NCBI RefSeq assembly: GCF_000382345.1
Contig: NZ_KB908076.1
Span: forward strand, 1 to 64,000
Source of the DNA: Massilia niastensis DSM 21313
GTDB lineage: Bacteria; Pseudomonadota; Gammaproteobacteria; Burkholderiales; Burkholderiaceae_D
Length of the DNA stretch: 64,000 nt
Reading direction: 5' to 3'
Shown: positions 48,501 through 57,837 of the stretch, one piece after another
Layout of the letters: the number at the start of each line of letters is the position of its first letter
How positions within the stretch are numbered: the first letter of the stretch is position 1
Program-made: the position numbers and the translations under genes
Notes under the pieces: generated by a model
Databases searched by the model: none
The model's input: only the letters and a program-made list of their open reading frames with translations
What the model was told of the DNA's origin: nothing

Positions 48501-48665
48501 GCCGACCGCCGAGGTGTTGATCTGGACCTGGACGTTGGTAATGTCGGGCACGGCGTCGATGGGCAGCTTCTGGTAGCTGTAGATGCCCACGGCGGACATC
48601 GCGAGGATGGCCAGCATGACCAGCCAGCGGTGCCCGATGGCGAAGCGGATGATGCGTTCAAACAT
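45501..48665 (-). CDS. czcA: Heavy-metal efflux RND pump, CzcA type
   Basis: Inner-membrane proton-driven exporter of divalent cations. 1054 residues. The HME-RND marker GYSPLEVEQRVTFPLE (about residue 55) and the proton-relay segment GALDFGIIIDGAVVIVE (about residue 405) place it in the Zn/Co/Cd (CzcA) group rather than the Cu/Ag (CusA) group. ATG 48665 is chosen because MFERIIRFAIGHR is the standard start; the open frame extends 242 codons upstream without homology. Last gene of czcI-C-B-A. Confidence 0.93.
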   Translation of the reverse strand: MFERIIRFAIGHRWLVMLAILAMSAVGIYSYQKLPIDAVPDITNVQVQINTSAVGYSPLEVEQRVTFPLETVMAGLPHLEETRSLSRYGLSQLTVIFKDGTDIYFARQLVNQRIQEARESLPAGIAPVMGPISTGLGEIYLWTVESEPGARKPDGTPYTPADLREIQDWIIKPQLRQVPGVTEINSIGGFAKEYLIAPDPAKLSSYSLSLSDVVSAIERNNNNVGAGYIERRGEQFLIRAPGQVRTLDDIRNTILSNVGGVPIRVRDVASVELGRELRTGAATENGREVVLGTVFMLIGENSRSVSQAVANRMVEVNRSLPKGVKAIPVYDRTVLVDKAIDTVKKNLLEGAVLVIVILFLFLGNLRAALITAMVIPLAMLFTFTGMVTYRVSANLMSLGALDFGIIIDGAVVIVEACVRRLAHAQQQVRRELTLSERFHEVFAAAREARRPLLFGQLIIMVVYLPIFALSGVEGKMFHPMAFAVVAALAGAMILSITFIPAAVALFIGKRVTEKENRIMLMARSAYAPVLGKVLRNGALVITSVVVLVLLSGLLASRLGSEFIPNLNEGDLAMQALRIPGTSLSQSVEMQKQLEAGLKAKFPEIERIFARTGTAEIASDPMPPNISDAYIMLRPESDWPAPRKTRAELIEAIQEEAERHAGSAYELSQPIQLRFNELISGVRSDVAVKVYGDDMDVLAATGKEVAEVLERVPGASEVKVEQTGGLPMLTVNIDRERTARYGLNIGDVQEALAIATGGREAGTMFEGDRRFAIVVRLPEAMRSDLDALRQLPLPLPARAANAMTYIPLGEVASLDFTPGPNQISRENGKRRIVVSANVRGRDIGSFVSEAEAAIASRVTVPAGYWTSWGGTFQQLQSATQRLQIVVPLALFIVFTLLFVMFNNVKDGLLVFTGIPFALTGGVIALAMRGIPMSISAAVGFIALSGVAVLNGLVMISYIRSLREEGMGLDQAITHGALTRLRPVLMTALVASLGFVPMAIATGTGAEVQRPLATVVIGGILSSTALTLLVLPLLYRLAHRKDAGKMPVKPEEAVVQ

Positions 48666-48679
48666 GCTTGACTCCTCGC

Positions 48680-49918
48680 TCAGTGTGCGTGCTCGACGCT
48701 GCCCTTGCCCTGTTCGGCCTTCACGACGAAACTGCCGGTCGTGACGTAGGCCGAATTGGCGGACAGGCCGTCGAGGATCTCGACCAGCTTGCCGTCGCTG
48801 GCGCCGGTCGTCACCGGCTGCGCCTGGAAGCCCTTCGCGGTCCTGGTGAACACGACGGTCTTGCCTTCGAGCGTGTGCACGGCTTCGAGGGGGACGGCGA
48901 CGGCCGCTTCTTTCTGTCCGCGCACCAGGGACACGTTCACGAACAGGCCCGGGCGCCATGCCAGGCCCGGATTGTCGATCACGACGCGCGCGGTGGCGGT
49001 GCGGGTCTGCTCGCCGAGCAGGTTGCCGACGTAGCTGACCTTGCCGGTCACGGAAGCGCTGCCGGCCGACGACTTGATCGTGACCGGCTGGCCGACCCGG
49101 ATCGATTCGATGTCCCTGGCGGTGACGACGATCTCGACCCACACGGTCGAGAGGTCCGAGATCAGGAAGACGTTGGCGTCCTCCTTCACGGCCTCGCCCT
49201 GGGACAGGTGCTTTTCCACGACGGCGCCGTCGAACGGCGCGCGCAGCACAAAGCGGTTGAGCGCGCCCGCCGATACCTCCGCGCCGAGCGCCGTCAGCTT
49301 GGCGCGCGCCGAGCGCGCCTCGATATGTGCTTCGCGGTATGCCTGCTGCGCCTGCAGGTAATCCTGCTCCGCGGTGATTTTTTGCTCCCACAGTTTTTTC
49401 TCGCGCTCGTAGGTCACGCGCGCCAGCTCGAGCCGGCGGTCGGCGCCGAGGGTGGCGCTGCGCAGTTCGGCGAGTTCCGCACTGGCGATCACGGCCAGGG
49501 GCTGGCCTTTCTTCACATCCTGGCCCAGCGCGGCGCCGACCGATTCGACCACGCCCGCGACCCGCGGCACGACGTGGGCGGTGCGGTCCTGGTTGAAGCG
49601 CACCTCGCCCGGCAGGACGATCTCGGTCTGGATGCTGGCCGGCGCGGCGACGGCGGTCGCGATGCCCGCCGCCTGGATCTGCTGCTGGCTCATGGCGATG
49701 ACGCCGGCCTCGCCGGCGTGGTCGTCTTCCCCGGCGTGGGCCTTGTCCGCGCCTTCCCCTTCGTGTTCCGCGTGCTCGGCGTGTCCGCCATGCCCGTCGT
49801 GCTCCTGCGCGTGCGCGCCGTCTCCCTTCCAGAACAGGATGGCGAGGGCGAGAACGATGCCGATCCCGATGACCCCGAGGATGGAGATGGCTGATTTCCT
49901 GTCGATGTCGAGCTTCAT
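48680..49918 (-). CDS. czcB: RND periplasmic adaptor, CzcB type
   Basis: 412-residue membrane-fusion protein joining CzcA to CzcC. One N-terminal membrane anchor (about residues 12-30), then a His/Glu/Asp-rich stretch (about 38-68, e.g. HGGHAEHAEHEGE), which may bind metal, then lipoyl/coiled-coil and beta-barrel domains (PRVAGVVESV; FDGAVVEKHLSQGE). The start overlaps the czcC stop by four bases. 14 bp before czcA. Confidence 0.92.
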   Translation of the reverse strand: MKLDIDRKSAISILGVIGIGIVLALAILFWKGDGAHAQEHDGHGGHAEHAEHEGEGADKAHAGEDDHAGEAGVIAMSQQQIQAAGIATAVAAPASIQTEIVLPGEVRFNQDRTAHVVPRVAGVVESVGAALGQDVKKGQPLAVIASAELAELRSATLGADRRLELARVTYEREKKLWEQKITAEQDYLQAQQAYREAHIEARSARAKLTALGAEVSAGALNRFVLRAPFDGAVVEKHLSQGEAVKEDANVFLISDLSTVWVEIVVTARDIESIRVGQPVTIKSSAGSASVTGKVSYVGNLLGEQTRTATARVVIDNPGLAWRPGLFVNVSLVRGQKEAAVAVPLEAVHTLEGKTVVFTRTAKGFQAQPVTTGASDGKLVEILDGLSANSAYVTTGSFVVKAEQGKGSVEHAH

Positions 49919-51180
49919 GGCGTGATCCTGTCGGGTGTAGTGGTGTCGGCGCTTGCCTGGACGAAGCGGTCGAGGTCGGTCATGGAGCGATAGCGCTCAT
50001 GCAGGACCTGGATGTACTGGGCGCGGCTTTGCAGCAGGGTGCGCTGGGCGTCGAGGACGTCCAGGAAACCGAATTTGCCGGCCTCGAATCCGGTCACGGC
50101 GGCGTCGAACACCTGCTGCGCGGCGGGGAGGATTTCCTCGCGCATGCTGCGCACCTGTTCGCGGGCCAGCTGGGCGCGCCGGTAGGCGGCGGACAGGGCC
50201 TGCTCGAGCCGCACGCGCTCGGCATCCATCCCGGCGCGCGCCTTGTCGGCACGGCTGAGGGCAGTGTGCAGATTGCCCTGGTTGCGGTTGAACAGCGGAA
50301 GCGGAAGCGATACGCCTACCACGGTTTGCGAGCGCCCGATCTCGTCTTCCTTCTTGCGGCCGACGACCAGCGTCAGGTCCGGCATGCGCAGGCTGCGCTC
50401 GACCCCGACCTGGGCGTCCTCGCGTGCTGCCAGCAGCCGCGCACGGCGCAGCTGCGGCGAATCGCCCAGCTGGGCGCGCAGGGCGTCCAGGGAAGGCAGG
50501 GGCGGGAGCTCGACTGCGGGTTCGGCCAAGGTCCGGGCCGCGGGCCGGGTCTCGCCCCAGTACGCCGCCAGCGCATCGAGCGCGATGGCCAGTTCGCCAT
50601 GCGCCTGCGCCAGCTCGAGGCGGGAGGTGGATTCCGCCACCGTGGCGCGCGACTGCTCGAGCGGCGAGACGCGGCCTGCCGCTACCCGCTTTTCGGCGGC
50701 CACCCTGGCCTTGGCGGCGATATCGAGCGAAGTCCGGGCCAGGCGCACGCGCTCCTGCGCGCTCAAGGCGTCGAAGTAAGCCGCGCTCACGTCGGCGCGC
50801 AGTTCGGTGCGGGCGACATCGAGGGCGCCGGCGGCGAGCTGGCTGTCGCGCTCCGCAAGCGCCATGCGCGCACGCCGCTTGCCGCCCAGCTCGAACACCT
50901 GGCTGAGCTCGACGGTCCGGGTCCGGGCGCCGCGTTCGGTGCCTTCCTTGAGGAAGGAGACTTCGGGATTGGGAATCAATCCGGCCTGGCGCCGGGCGCC
51001 GCCGGCGATCGCCACATCGAGGGCGCTGGCGCGCAGGCCGGGATTGGCTTCCAGGGCCAGCGTGACCGCCCGGTCGAGCGTCAGCGCCGGGGCGGCGGCC
51101 GGATTGGCGTCCTGCGCCGCAGCCGGGAACGCCCATGCCGACAGCACGAGCGCCCCGACGATGAATCGTTTGGAATGCAT
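49915..51180 (-). CDS. czcC: TolC-family outer-membrane factor, CzcC type
   Basis: 421 residues, signal peptide (LVLSAWAFPAAAQDA), two repeats of long helices typical of OEP proteins. Forms the outer-membrane channel of the Czc pump. The internal motif NPEVSFLKEGTERG (about residue 78) is CzcC-like. Second gene of the operon, 114 bp after czcI. Confidence 0.9.
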   Translation of the reverse strand: MHSKRFIVGALVLSAWAFPAAAQDANPAAAPALTLDRAVTLALEANPGLRASALDVAIAGGARRQAGLIPNPEVSFLKEGTERGARTRTVELSQVFELGGKRRARMALAERDSQLAAGALDVARTELRADVSAAYFDALSAQERVRLARTSLDIAAKARVAAEKRVAAGRVSPLEQSRATVAESTSRLELAQAHGELAIALDALAAYWGETRPAARTLAEPAVELPPLPSLDALRAQLGDSPQLRRARLLAAREDAQVGVERSLRMPDLTLVVGRKKEDEIGRSQTVVGVSLPLPLFNRNQGNLHTALSRADKARAGMDAERVRLEQALSAAYRRAQLAREQVRSMREEILPAAQQVFDAAVTGFEAGKFGFLDVLDAQRTLLQSRAQYIQVLHERYRSMTDLDRFVQASADTTTPDRITP

Positions 51181-51294
51181 GAATAAACTCCGAAAATGAT
51201 CGACGAAGGGTATTCAGCAGCGAGCCGTATCAGGACCGTCGCGATGACGGCCCTGGTGTTCAGGAATGGGAATGCAATACGCACCGCCGCCGAA

Positions 51295-51657
51295 TCAGAC
51301 GGCGGCAATCCATTGAGGCCGCTCGGGCGGGGCCGGGTAGGAAGAGGAGAAGCGGAACGATGCCGGGAATGGCGCGAAGCGCGCCGATTCCAGGACCGCG
51401 AGCGCGCCCGGAAGACCCTCGAAGGACAGCGAGGTATGGGCGCACGACGAACAATGCGAATGCAGGGAGTCCGCCTTGGCCTTGGACGGCGGATCGTTGG
51501 CAGCGAAGGCTTCCTGGTCGGAGCCTTCCAGCGCCGAATGGTGCCCGAGATGCTGGGCGGCGCGCCCGGTTTCGTGTTCACAATACTCGGCCACCGTGCT
51601 CCAGCTAAGCTGGAGCATCAGGATTGTCAGCACGAGATAGACGAAACGGCGGGCCAT
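51295..51657 (-). CDS. czcI: CzcI-like small exported metal-resistance protein
   Basis: 120 residues. A signal-like N-terminus (FVYLVLTILMLQLSWSTVA), then YCEHETGRAAQHLGHHSA and a Cys/His cluster HSHCSSCAHTS (about residue 67), typical of CzcI proteins at the head of czc operons. Its role in family members is thought to be regulation or metal handling in the periplasm. The start lies only 20 bp after the cupin stop upstream, so the operon promoter may be inside the cupin gene. Confidence 0.82.
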   Translation of the reverse strand: MARRFVYLVLTILMLQLSWSTVAEYCEHETGRAAQHLGHHSALEGSDQEAFAANDPPSKAKADSLHSHCSSCAHTSLSFEGLPGALAVLESARFAPFPASFRFSSSYPAPPERPQWIAAV

Positions 51658-51677
51658 GGAAGGAACTATAGCATTGC

Positions 51678-52037
51678 TCAGCGGCGTTCGGTGACGACCC
51701 AGAACTTGCTGGCCGGTTCCACGATATCGAACACGCCCTTGAAGCCGGGCGGGATGACGCCGGTGTCCCCCGGACCATAGGCCAGGGTGGCGCTGCCGTC
51801 CTCGTTCGAGATCTCCACCTTCCCGGTCAGGATGTGGAAGAACTCGTGCTTGTCCTCGTCGAGCGCGATGCGGTAGGAGCCGGCTTCGGCGCTCCAGGTG
51901 CCGGAACGCACGCCATGCACCTCGTTCGCAAAGTATTCCTGGCTGGTGCGCAGCGGATTGCCGCGGATGCGGCGGTCTTCGTCCGGATGCTGGTGGCGGA
52001 CTTCCGGGGTGATGTCGGCAAAGCGGATCATGGTCAT
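51678..52037 (-). CDS. Cupin-domain protein (DUF861/EutQ-like)
   Basis: 119-residue single cupin. Metal-site remnants are seen as DKHEFFHILTGKVEIS (about residues 57-72) and GPGDTGVIPPGFKG (about residue 90). It overlaps nothing but lies in the same direction as the M14 hydrolase and aldehyde dehydrogenase, 22 bp after the former. Probably binds a small acid or amine or carries out an isomerisation; function unknown. Confidence 0.78.
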   Translation of the reverse strand: MTMIRFADITPEVRHQHPDEDRRIRGNPLRTSQEYFANEVHGVRSGTWSAEAGSYRIALDEDKHEFFHILTGKVEISNEDGSATLAYGPGDTGVIPPGFKGVFDIVEPASKFWVVTERR

Positions 52038-52059
52038 GGTGTTCTCACGGTGAGGGAAA

Positions 52060-53028
52060 TCAAGGGAGGAGCTGGCCGAAGCGGACCACGGTCACGCCGG
52101 CGCGCAGCTGGCGCAGCGAGGGCATGACCAGCACGCAGTTCGGGTAGGGCGTGGTGACGGGTTCGCCGGCGTTCCAGCCGATCACGCTGCCCTGCTCGGG
52201 GAAGGTTTCGAGCCCGGTGTAGGGGCCGGCGAAGCGGAAGTCCATGCTGCGCGCGACCACCGGCTCGGTGACCCGCACGACCTTCACCGGCGCGCCCGGC
52301 GCCGCCAGCCAGCCGGCCGGCAGGTCCTGTTCGTCGATGACGCCGGCCAGCAGCAGGAAGCGCGCGCTGCAGTCCCGCGCGACCGCCACCGCCTGCGCCT
52401 CCCAGTGCTGGCCGCACTCGACCAGCAACGCTTCCTTCGGGCTGCCGGCCTCGCCGAAGCCGCCGTAGTCGCGCATCCGGCGTCCTTCCGGATGGCCGGC
52501 GTCGCTGACGATCCAGGCCGGGACGCCCAGCCTGCGTGCGAGGGCAATGCCCTTGTCGTGCGGCCCGCAGACGTTCAGCGGCGCACTGCGTTCGTGCATC
52601 GAATGCAGGTCGAGCAGCCAGTCGACGCTGTCCACCAGCGGCCGCATGGCGCGCGCGCGCCGCAGTTCGCTCGAATCGCGGCTGGCGTCGTCGAGCGCGG
52701 CCTCGCTCCAGACACGGTTGAAATCCTGGTCGACGAAGCGCGAGGCGTCCGGGTTGGCGGGGTCGAAGCGGGCGTAGGCGTCGACGTTGGCGAAGGCGAG
52801 CGTCAGCTTGCCGCGGCGCAGGCGCAGGCCGGCGTCGAGCAGGCCGCACACCGCGATGGCCCCGCACACCTCGTTGCCGTGGGTGAGGGCGTTGATCATG
52901 ACGTGCGGTCCGGGCACGCTGCTGTCGAAGGTGTAGGCGTAGGGAAGGCCCGCGTTGCCCTCGGCATAGGCCGAGATGTCGGGGAACTCCACTTCGATCG
53001 GATAAACCTCGCGTTCGGCCATGTTCAT
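52060..53028 (-). CDS. M14-type zinc hydrolase (succinylglutamate desuccinylase / aspartoacylase family)
   Basis: 322 residues. Zinc ligands: His and Glu in LTHGNEVCG (about residues 48-56) and His in LLDLHSM (about residue 140); catalytic Glu in LLVECGQHW (about residue 205). These enzymes remove an acyl group from an amino acid. ATG 53028 has GGAGGAG before it and overlaps the aldehyde dehydrogenase stop by four bases. Together with ALDH and cupin it suggests breakdown of an N-acylated amino acid; not DoeB-like as far as I can judge. Confidence 0.8.
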   Translation of the reverse strand: MNMAEREVYPIEVEFPDISAYAEGNAGLPYAYTFDSSVPGPHVMINALTHGNEVCGAIAVCGLLDAGLRLRRGKLTLAFANVDAYARFDPANPDASRFVDQDFNRVWSEAALDDASRDSSELRRARAMRPLVDSVDWLLDLHSMHERSAPLNVCGPHDKGIALARRLGVPAWIVSDAGHPEGRRMRDYGGFGEAGSPKEALLVECGQHWEAQAVAVARDCSARFLLLAGVIDEQDLPAGWLAAPGAPVKVVRVTEPVVARSMDFRFAGPYTGLETFPEQGSVIGWNAGEPVTTPYPNCVLVMPSLRQLRAGVTVVRFGQLLP

Positions 53029-54524
53029 TCCACTCCTCCCAGACACAGGTACTTGGTGTGCATGTAATCGTCCAGGCCGTAGCGCGATCCTTCGCGTCCG
53101 TAGCCCGATTCCTTGACGCCGCCGAACGGCGCCGATTCGGCGGCGAGGGCGCCTTCGTTGATTCCCACGATGCCGGTCTCGAGGCGGTCGGCGACGCGCC
53201 AGACGCGGGCGATGTCGCGCGCGTAGAAGTAGGCGGCCAGTCCGAACGGCGTGTCGTTGGCCAGCGCCACCACCTCGTCCTCGTCGTCGAAGGGGAACAG
53301 GGCGACCACCGGGCCGAAGGTTTCCTCGCGCGCCAGCAGCATGTCGGCGCTGGCGTTGCCGATCAGGGTGGGCGCGTGGAAGGTGGTGCCGTGCGCGCCG
53401 GCCGGCTGGACCTGCGTGCCGCCGGCCAGCAGCACGCCGCCGCGCGCCAGGGCGTCGCTCACGTGCTGCATGATCTTGTCGAGCGCGCGCGCATTGATCA
53501 TCGGGCCGATCTGCGCGGCCGGGTCGGTCGCCGGTCCGACCTTCAATGCGCGGACCTTCGCAGCGAGGCGTTCGGCGAAATCGGCGTACACGTCGCGCTG
53601 CACGTAGACGCGGTTCGGGCTGACGCAGGTCTGGCCGCCGTTGCGGAATTTCGACACCATCAGGCCGTTGACGGCGGCGTCGAGGTCGGCGTCGCCGAAC
53701 ACGATGAAGGGCGCATTGCCGCCCAGTTCGAGCGACAGCTTCTTCAGGGTGGCGGCCGAGTCGCGCGCCAGGCTTTTTCCCACTGCGGTCGAACCGGTGA
53801 AGGTGATCTTGCGCACCCGGGCATCGTTCAGCCACTCGCCGACCACGACCGGGGTCCGGGCGCGCGAGGCGGTCACGATGTTCAGCACGCCCGATGGAAT
53901 GCCTGCCTCCTGCGCCAGCCGCACCAGCGCCAGCGCGGTGAGCGGCGTATCCTCGGCCGGCTTGGCCAGCACGGTGCAGCCGGCGGCCAGGGCCGGGGCG
54001 ATCTTGCGGGCGATCATCGCCAGCGGGAAGTTCCAGGGGGTGATCGCGGCCACCACGCCGACCGGCTCCTTGACCACCATCAGCTTCCGGCCGCGTCCAC
54101 CTTCGGGGATCATGTCGCCATAGGTGCGCACCGCTTCCTCGGCAAACCACTCGACGTAGGAGGCGCCGTAATTCACCTCGCCGCGTGCCTCGGCCAGCGG
54201 CTTGCCCTGTTCGCGCGAGATCAAACGCGCCAGGTCGTCGGCATTGGCCAGGATCAGCGCATGCCAGCGCTTGAGCAGCTGCGCACGTTCGCGCGCGGGA
54301 CGGTGGCGCCAGGCGTCGAAGGCGGCGGCGGCGCTGTCGGCGGCGGCGCGGGCGTCCAGCGCATCGCTGTCGGCCACCTCGGCAAAGGCCTCGCCGCTGG
54401 CCGGATCGGTGACCGGGTAGCTGGCGCCGGCCTGGCCTGCGCTCCAGGCGCCGGCGATGAAGTTGCCCGCGCAGATGAGTTCCGGGCGTGCCAGTTGGAG
54501 GTCGTTCCTGAATGCTCTGTCCAT
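53025..54524 (-). CDS. Aldehyde dehydrogenase (succinate-semialdehyde dehydrogenase-like)
   Basis: 499 residues, class ALDH; NAD(P)-dependent oxidation of a semialdehyde. Seen: [14 protein letters not shown] (about residue 160), the catalytic Glu in LELGGNAPF (about residue 267), the catalytic Cys in [10 protein letters not shown] (about residue 300), and EETFGPVV near residue 400. GabD is the closest named relative, so succinate or glutarate semialdehyde are likely substrates, in keeping with the aminotransferase at 55376. Confidence 0.88.
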   Translation of the reverse strand: MDRAFRNDLQLARPELICAGNFIAGAWSAGQAGASYPVTDPASGEAFAEVADSDALDARAAADSAAAAFDAWRHRPARERAQLLKRWHALILANADDLARLISREQGKPLAEARGEVNYGASYVEWFAEEAVRTYGDMIPEGGRGRKLMVVKEPVGVVAAITPWNFPLAMIARKIAPALAAGCTVLAKPAEDTPLTALALVRLAQEAGIPSGVLNIVTASRARTPVVVGEWLNDARVRKITFTGSTAVGKSLARDSAATLKKLSLELGGNAPFIVFGDADLDAAVNGLMVSKFRNGGQTCVSPNRVYVQRDVYADFAERLAAKVRALKVGPATDPAAQIGPMINARALDKIMQHVSDALARGGVLLAGGTQVQPAGAHGTTFHAPTLIGNASADMLLAREETFGPVVALFPFDDEDEVVALANDTPFGLAAYFYARDIARVWRVADRLETGIVGINEGALAAESAPFGGVKESGYGREGSRYGLDDYMHTKYLCLGGVE

Positions 54525-54678
54525 TGTGACGCTCGCGGTTGGGTTGAGATGCTGATCATGTTAGCGATCCCCCGCGTGTCGCATGGCGCGTAATGGCCAT
54601 CCGGAAAGAGCAGAAGTTGTGATTTTTTGGCGGCGGCAGCATTTTATGCCGCACCGCCCGAGGCTGCGAAAGAGGCCG

Positions 54679-55176
54679 TTACGCGGATTGCGCGAACAGT
54701 TTTTCGACCGGGTAGTAGCTCTTGGTAAAGGGCGATTTGATGACGATATAGCTGAAATATTTCTCGATGCCGATGTGCGCGTCGAGCAATCCTTCGATGA
54801 TCGTCTGGTAGTGCACCACGCCGGTGGTGACGAACTTGAGCAGGTAGTCGAAGCCGCCGCTGACCAGGTGGCATTCGGTGATTTCATCGATCTTGCGCGT
54901 GGCCGCCTCGAACTTGGCGAAGTCCTCGCGGCGGTGATCCGAGAGTGTCACCTGGGTGAACACCATCTGGACATTGCCGATTTTTTCCATCTCGACATGT
55001 GCGCCATAGCCGGTCACGAAACCGCCTTTTTCCAGGCGCTTGACGCGAATCAGGCATGGGCTCGGGGACAGGCCGACCGAGTCGGCCAGGTCCACGTTCG
55101 CGATACGTCCGCTTTTTTGAAGGTGGGCAAGGATCCTGATATCGATCCTGTCCAGTTTAAAGGCACCGTCCAGCAT
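54679..55176 (-). CDS. Lrp/AsnC-family transcriptional regulator
   Basis: 165 residues: HTH about 10-60 (DIRILAHLQKSGRIANVDLA then SVGLSPSPCLIRVKRLEKGG) and RAM ligand domain about 70-150. Regulates amino-acid-linked genes in response to an amino acid. Placed between the aminotransferase and the aldehyde dehydrogenase, all on the same strand, so probably their local regulator. Confidence 0.88.
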   Translation of the reverse strand: MLDGAFKLDRIDIRILAHLQKSGRIANVDLADSVGLSPSPCLIRVKRLEKGGFVTGYGAHVEMEKIGNVQMVFTQVTLSDHRREDFAKFEAATRKIDEITECHLVSGGFDYLLKFVTTGVVHYQTIIEGLLDAHIGIEKYFSYIVIKSPFTKSYYPVEKLFAQSA

Positions 55177-55375
55177 ACAACCCCCACTGTGTGTCTACAA
55201 AGCAAACTGTCACTGATTGTAGCAGCCATTCCACGCAGAACTGCAAGGGGCGCAGCATAAAATTTGGCGCATCTATCGTTGAGGTTTAAAACCTGCTAAT
55301 CTCCTGAAACCTGTGTGGTTATTATGCAGCAGGGGTAGGGGCCTGCTGCATCGACAGGCGGCAAGGCCGGGCAAC

Positions 55376-56764
55376 TCAGGACATGGCCGCGCGCACCGCC
55401 GGCAGTTCCAGTACCTCGTCGAGCGTGCGTTTCAGGCGCTTGAACAGCAGGTCGAATTCCTCCTCCGTGTAGCACAGGGCCGGCGCGAAACCGAGGATGT
55501 TGTCATTGAAGGCGCGGAACACCACGCGGTTGCGATAGGCCGCCTCGGCGATCGACTCGCTCAGCCGCAGCGACGGGTCGAACTGGCGCTTGCTCTCCTT
55601 GTCCGCCACCAGTTCCAGGGCCCCGACCAGGCCGCGGTTGCGGGCGTCGCCCACCAGCGGATGATCGAGCAGCGCGCGCAGGCCGGCGCTGAAGCGCGGG
55701 CCCTGGGCGATGCCGTTTTCCAGCAGCCCGCCTTCGTGGTAGAGACGTAACACTTCGAGGCCGATCGCCGCGCTGACCGGGTGGGCCGAATAGGTCTGGC
55801 CGTGCCCGACCGCGATATCCGGCCCCGCGCACTCCGAGATCGCCTGGTAGATGGCGTCCGACATCAGGACCGCTCCCATCGGCGCGTAGCCGGCCGTCAG
55901 GCCCTTGGCCACCGTCATCAGGTCGGGGCGCACGTCTTCGGCCTCGCAGGCGAACAGGGGACCGGTGCGGCCGAAGCCGGTAATGACTTCGTCGACCGCC
56001 AGCAGGATGCCCAGTTCGCGGCAGGTGTCGGCCATGGCCTTGAGCCATCCGGCTGGGGGCACGATCACGCCGCCCGAGCCCTGGATCGGCTCGCAGAAGA
56101 ACGCGGCCACGTTGTCCGCGCCCAGTTCGGCCACCTTGTCGCGCAGCGCCTGCACCGAGGCGGCAATGATTGCGGCGTCGTCCTGGCCGACCGGATTGCG
56201 GTAAGGGTAGGGCGAGGGGATATGGTGCTGGTGCAGCGAGGGCAGGTCGAAATGGCGGTGGAACACGGGCAGGCCGGTCAGGCCCGCGCCGGCGGCCGAG
56301 GAGCCGTGGTAGCCGCGCTGCAGCGAGATGAAGTGCTTCTTGTTCGGCTTGCCGAGCGCATTGTAGTAATAGACCACGTAGCGGATCGCCGCGTCGACCG
56401 CGTCCGAACCGCCCTGGGTGAAGTAGACGTGCTGCAGCGAGGGCGGCGCCAGCTCGACCAGCTGGGCGGCGAGCCGGATCGCCGGTTCGGAGCCGTAGCT
56501 GAAATAGCCGGTGGCGTAGGGCAGGCGCTGCAGCTGCTCGGTGGCGGCGCGCACGATGCTCTCCTGGCCGTAGCCGGTGTTCACGCACCACAGGCCCGAG
56601 AAGGCGTCGAGCAGCTCGTTGCCGTCGATATCGCGCAGCCAGGCGCCCTTGCCGCTCTCGAGGATGGTGACGCCGCGCTTTTCGTGGGCGCGGAAATTGG
56701 TGACGGGGTGGATCAGGTGCTGGCGGTCGAGTTCGACCAGTTGGTTTCCTTGCGTGCTTTGCAT
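55376..56764 (-). CDS. Class III (omega) aminotransferase
   Basis: 462 residues, PLP-dependent transaminase acting on an omega-amino group (beta-alanine/pyruvate, diamine or similar). The PLP lysine lies in TVAKGLTAGYAPMGAVL (about residue 284); DEVITGFGRTG (about residue 255) holds the cofactor Asp; ALGKPNKKHFISLQRGYHG (about residue 138) is typical. With GabD-like ALDH and Lrp it makes a plausible amine to semialdehyde to acid route. Confidence 0.88.
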   Translation of the reverse strand: MQSTQGNQLVELDRQHLIHPVTNFRAHEKRGVTILESGKGAWLRDIDGNELLDAFSGLWCVNTGYGQESIVRAATEQLQRLPYATGYFSYGSEPAIRLAAQLVELAPPSLQHVYFTQGGSDAVDAAIRYVVYYYNALGKPNKKHFISLQRGYHGSSAAGAGLTGLPVFHRHFDLPSLHQHHIPSPYPYRNPVGQDDAAIIAASVQALRDKVAELGADNVAAFFCEPIQGSGGVIVPPAGWLKAMADTCRELGILLAVDEVITGFGRTGPLFACEAEDVRPDLMTVAKGLTAGYAPMGAVLMSDAIYQAISECAGPDIAVGHGQTYSAHPVSAAIGLEVLRLYHEGGLLENGIAQGPRFSAGLRALLDHPLVGDARNRGLVGALELVADKESKRQFDPSLRLSESIAEAAYRNRVVFRAFNDNILGFAPALCYTEEEFDLLFKRLKRTLDEVLELPAVRAAMS

Positions 56765-56904
56765 GATGGCCTTCCCTGTTGGTGGATGAGACCATCATAG
56801 GTCCGGAGCGGCAGCGCGAGCTTTCGTAGTGAGCGTGCCGGAACTAGCGTTCGTTGTGAATTCGGACCCGGTTCGGCATATTCTGCTGCGGCCGCGCGGC
56901 CCTT

Positions 56905-57837
56905 TCAGTAGCCGCGTGCGCGGTCGACCAGGCCCGTCAGGACTTGGCCCGTGCGGTGGCGTTCGATGTTGTCGAGGATGACGTCGACCGCCGTTTCCGG
57001 CTGCGTCATGCTGGCGATGTGCGGGGTCAGCATGATCTGCGGGTGCCGCCAGAACGGATGATCGGCCGGCAGCGGTTCGGGTTCGCAGACATCGAGGATG
57101 GCGCTGGATAACTGCTGCGCGTCGAGCGCTTCCAGCAGGGCCTCCTGGTCGAGATGGGGGCCACGCCCGCAGTTGACCAGGGCGGCGCCGCGCGGAAGCA
57201 GGGAGAACAGGCGCCGGTCCAGGATGCCGCGCGTGTCGTTCGTCAGTGGCAGCAGGCAGATCAGGACATCGGTGCGCGCCAGGAAGGCCGGCAGCGCATC
57301 GGCGCCGGCGTAGCATTCGACGCCCTCGAGCGTGTGGCTGGAACGGCTCCAGCCGGCGCAGGGAAAGCCCAGGCCGCGCAGTTGTCCCAGCACCGCCTGC
57401 GCCAGGACGCCCAGTCCCATCACGCCGATGCGGCGGCTGCGCGCGGGATGCACGCGCAAGGCCTGCCACTGCGCGGCGCGCTGCTGGTCGCGGTAGGTGA
57501 GCCATTCGCGGTGGAGGGAGAGCACCGCCAGGGTCACGTATTCGACCATGCCCTTGACAATGCCCGGTTCGACCATGCGCGCCAGCGCCACCCGCGGCGG
57601 GATCGTGGAGAGATCGAACTGGTCGATCCCGGCGCCGACCGAAAACAGGACTTCCAGGTTGGGAAAGCAGGACAGGTCGGCCGGCGGCACCCAGGCCGCC
57701 AGGTAGCGCACCCGGGCTGGATCGCCTCTGTAGGGCCACTGCGCGAAGGCGAGCTGCGGCGCCTTTTCCCGGAACAGCGCGGCCCATTCGGCGCCGCGCA
57801 CGGGATCCGCCTTGTAGAGGAAGACCTCGGCCGTCAT
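56905..57837 (-). CDS. ghrA: Glyoxylate/hydroxypyruvate reductase A-like 2-hydroxyacid dehydrogenase
   Basis: 310 residues. NAD-binding motif GVMGLGVLAQAV (about residue 139), catalytic Arg in NCGRGPHLDQ (about residue 228), Glu in CEPEPLPADHPFW (about residue 255) and His in TPHIAS (about residue 275). Reduces glyoxylate or hydroxypyruvate. The start overlaps the upstream GNAT stop by four bases, so both are co-expressed. Confidence 0.88.
   Translation of the reverse strand: MTAEVFLYKADPVRGAEWAALFREKAPQLAFAQWPYRGDPARVRYLAAWVPPADLSCFPNLEVLFSVGAGIDQFDLSTIPPRVALARMVEPGIVKGMVEYVTLAVLSLHREWLTYRDQQRAAQWQALRVHPARSRRIGVMGLGVLAQAVLGQLRGLGFPCAGWSRSSHTLEGVECYAGADALPAFLARTDVLICLLPLTNDTRGILDRRLFSLLPRGAALVNCGRGPHLDQEALLEALDAQQLSSAILDVCEPEPLPADHPFWRHPQIMLTPHIASMTQPETAVDVILDNIERHRTGQVLTGLVDRARGY

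Noticed and set aside
45477..48671. 1064-codon plus-strand open frame opposite czcA
   Set aside because: Shadow of czcA in GC-rich DNA: low-complexity His/Asp/Arg-rich translation without domains, while czcA on the other strand has full family motifs.
51678..56764. Ectoine degradation (doe) cluster
   Set aside because: An Lrp regulator, ALDH and class III aminotransferase fit, but the ectoine hydrolase DoeA is absent and the M14 protein does not read like DoeB.
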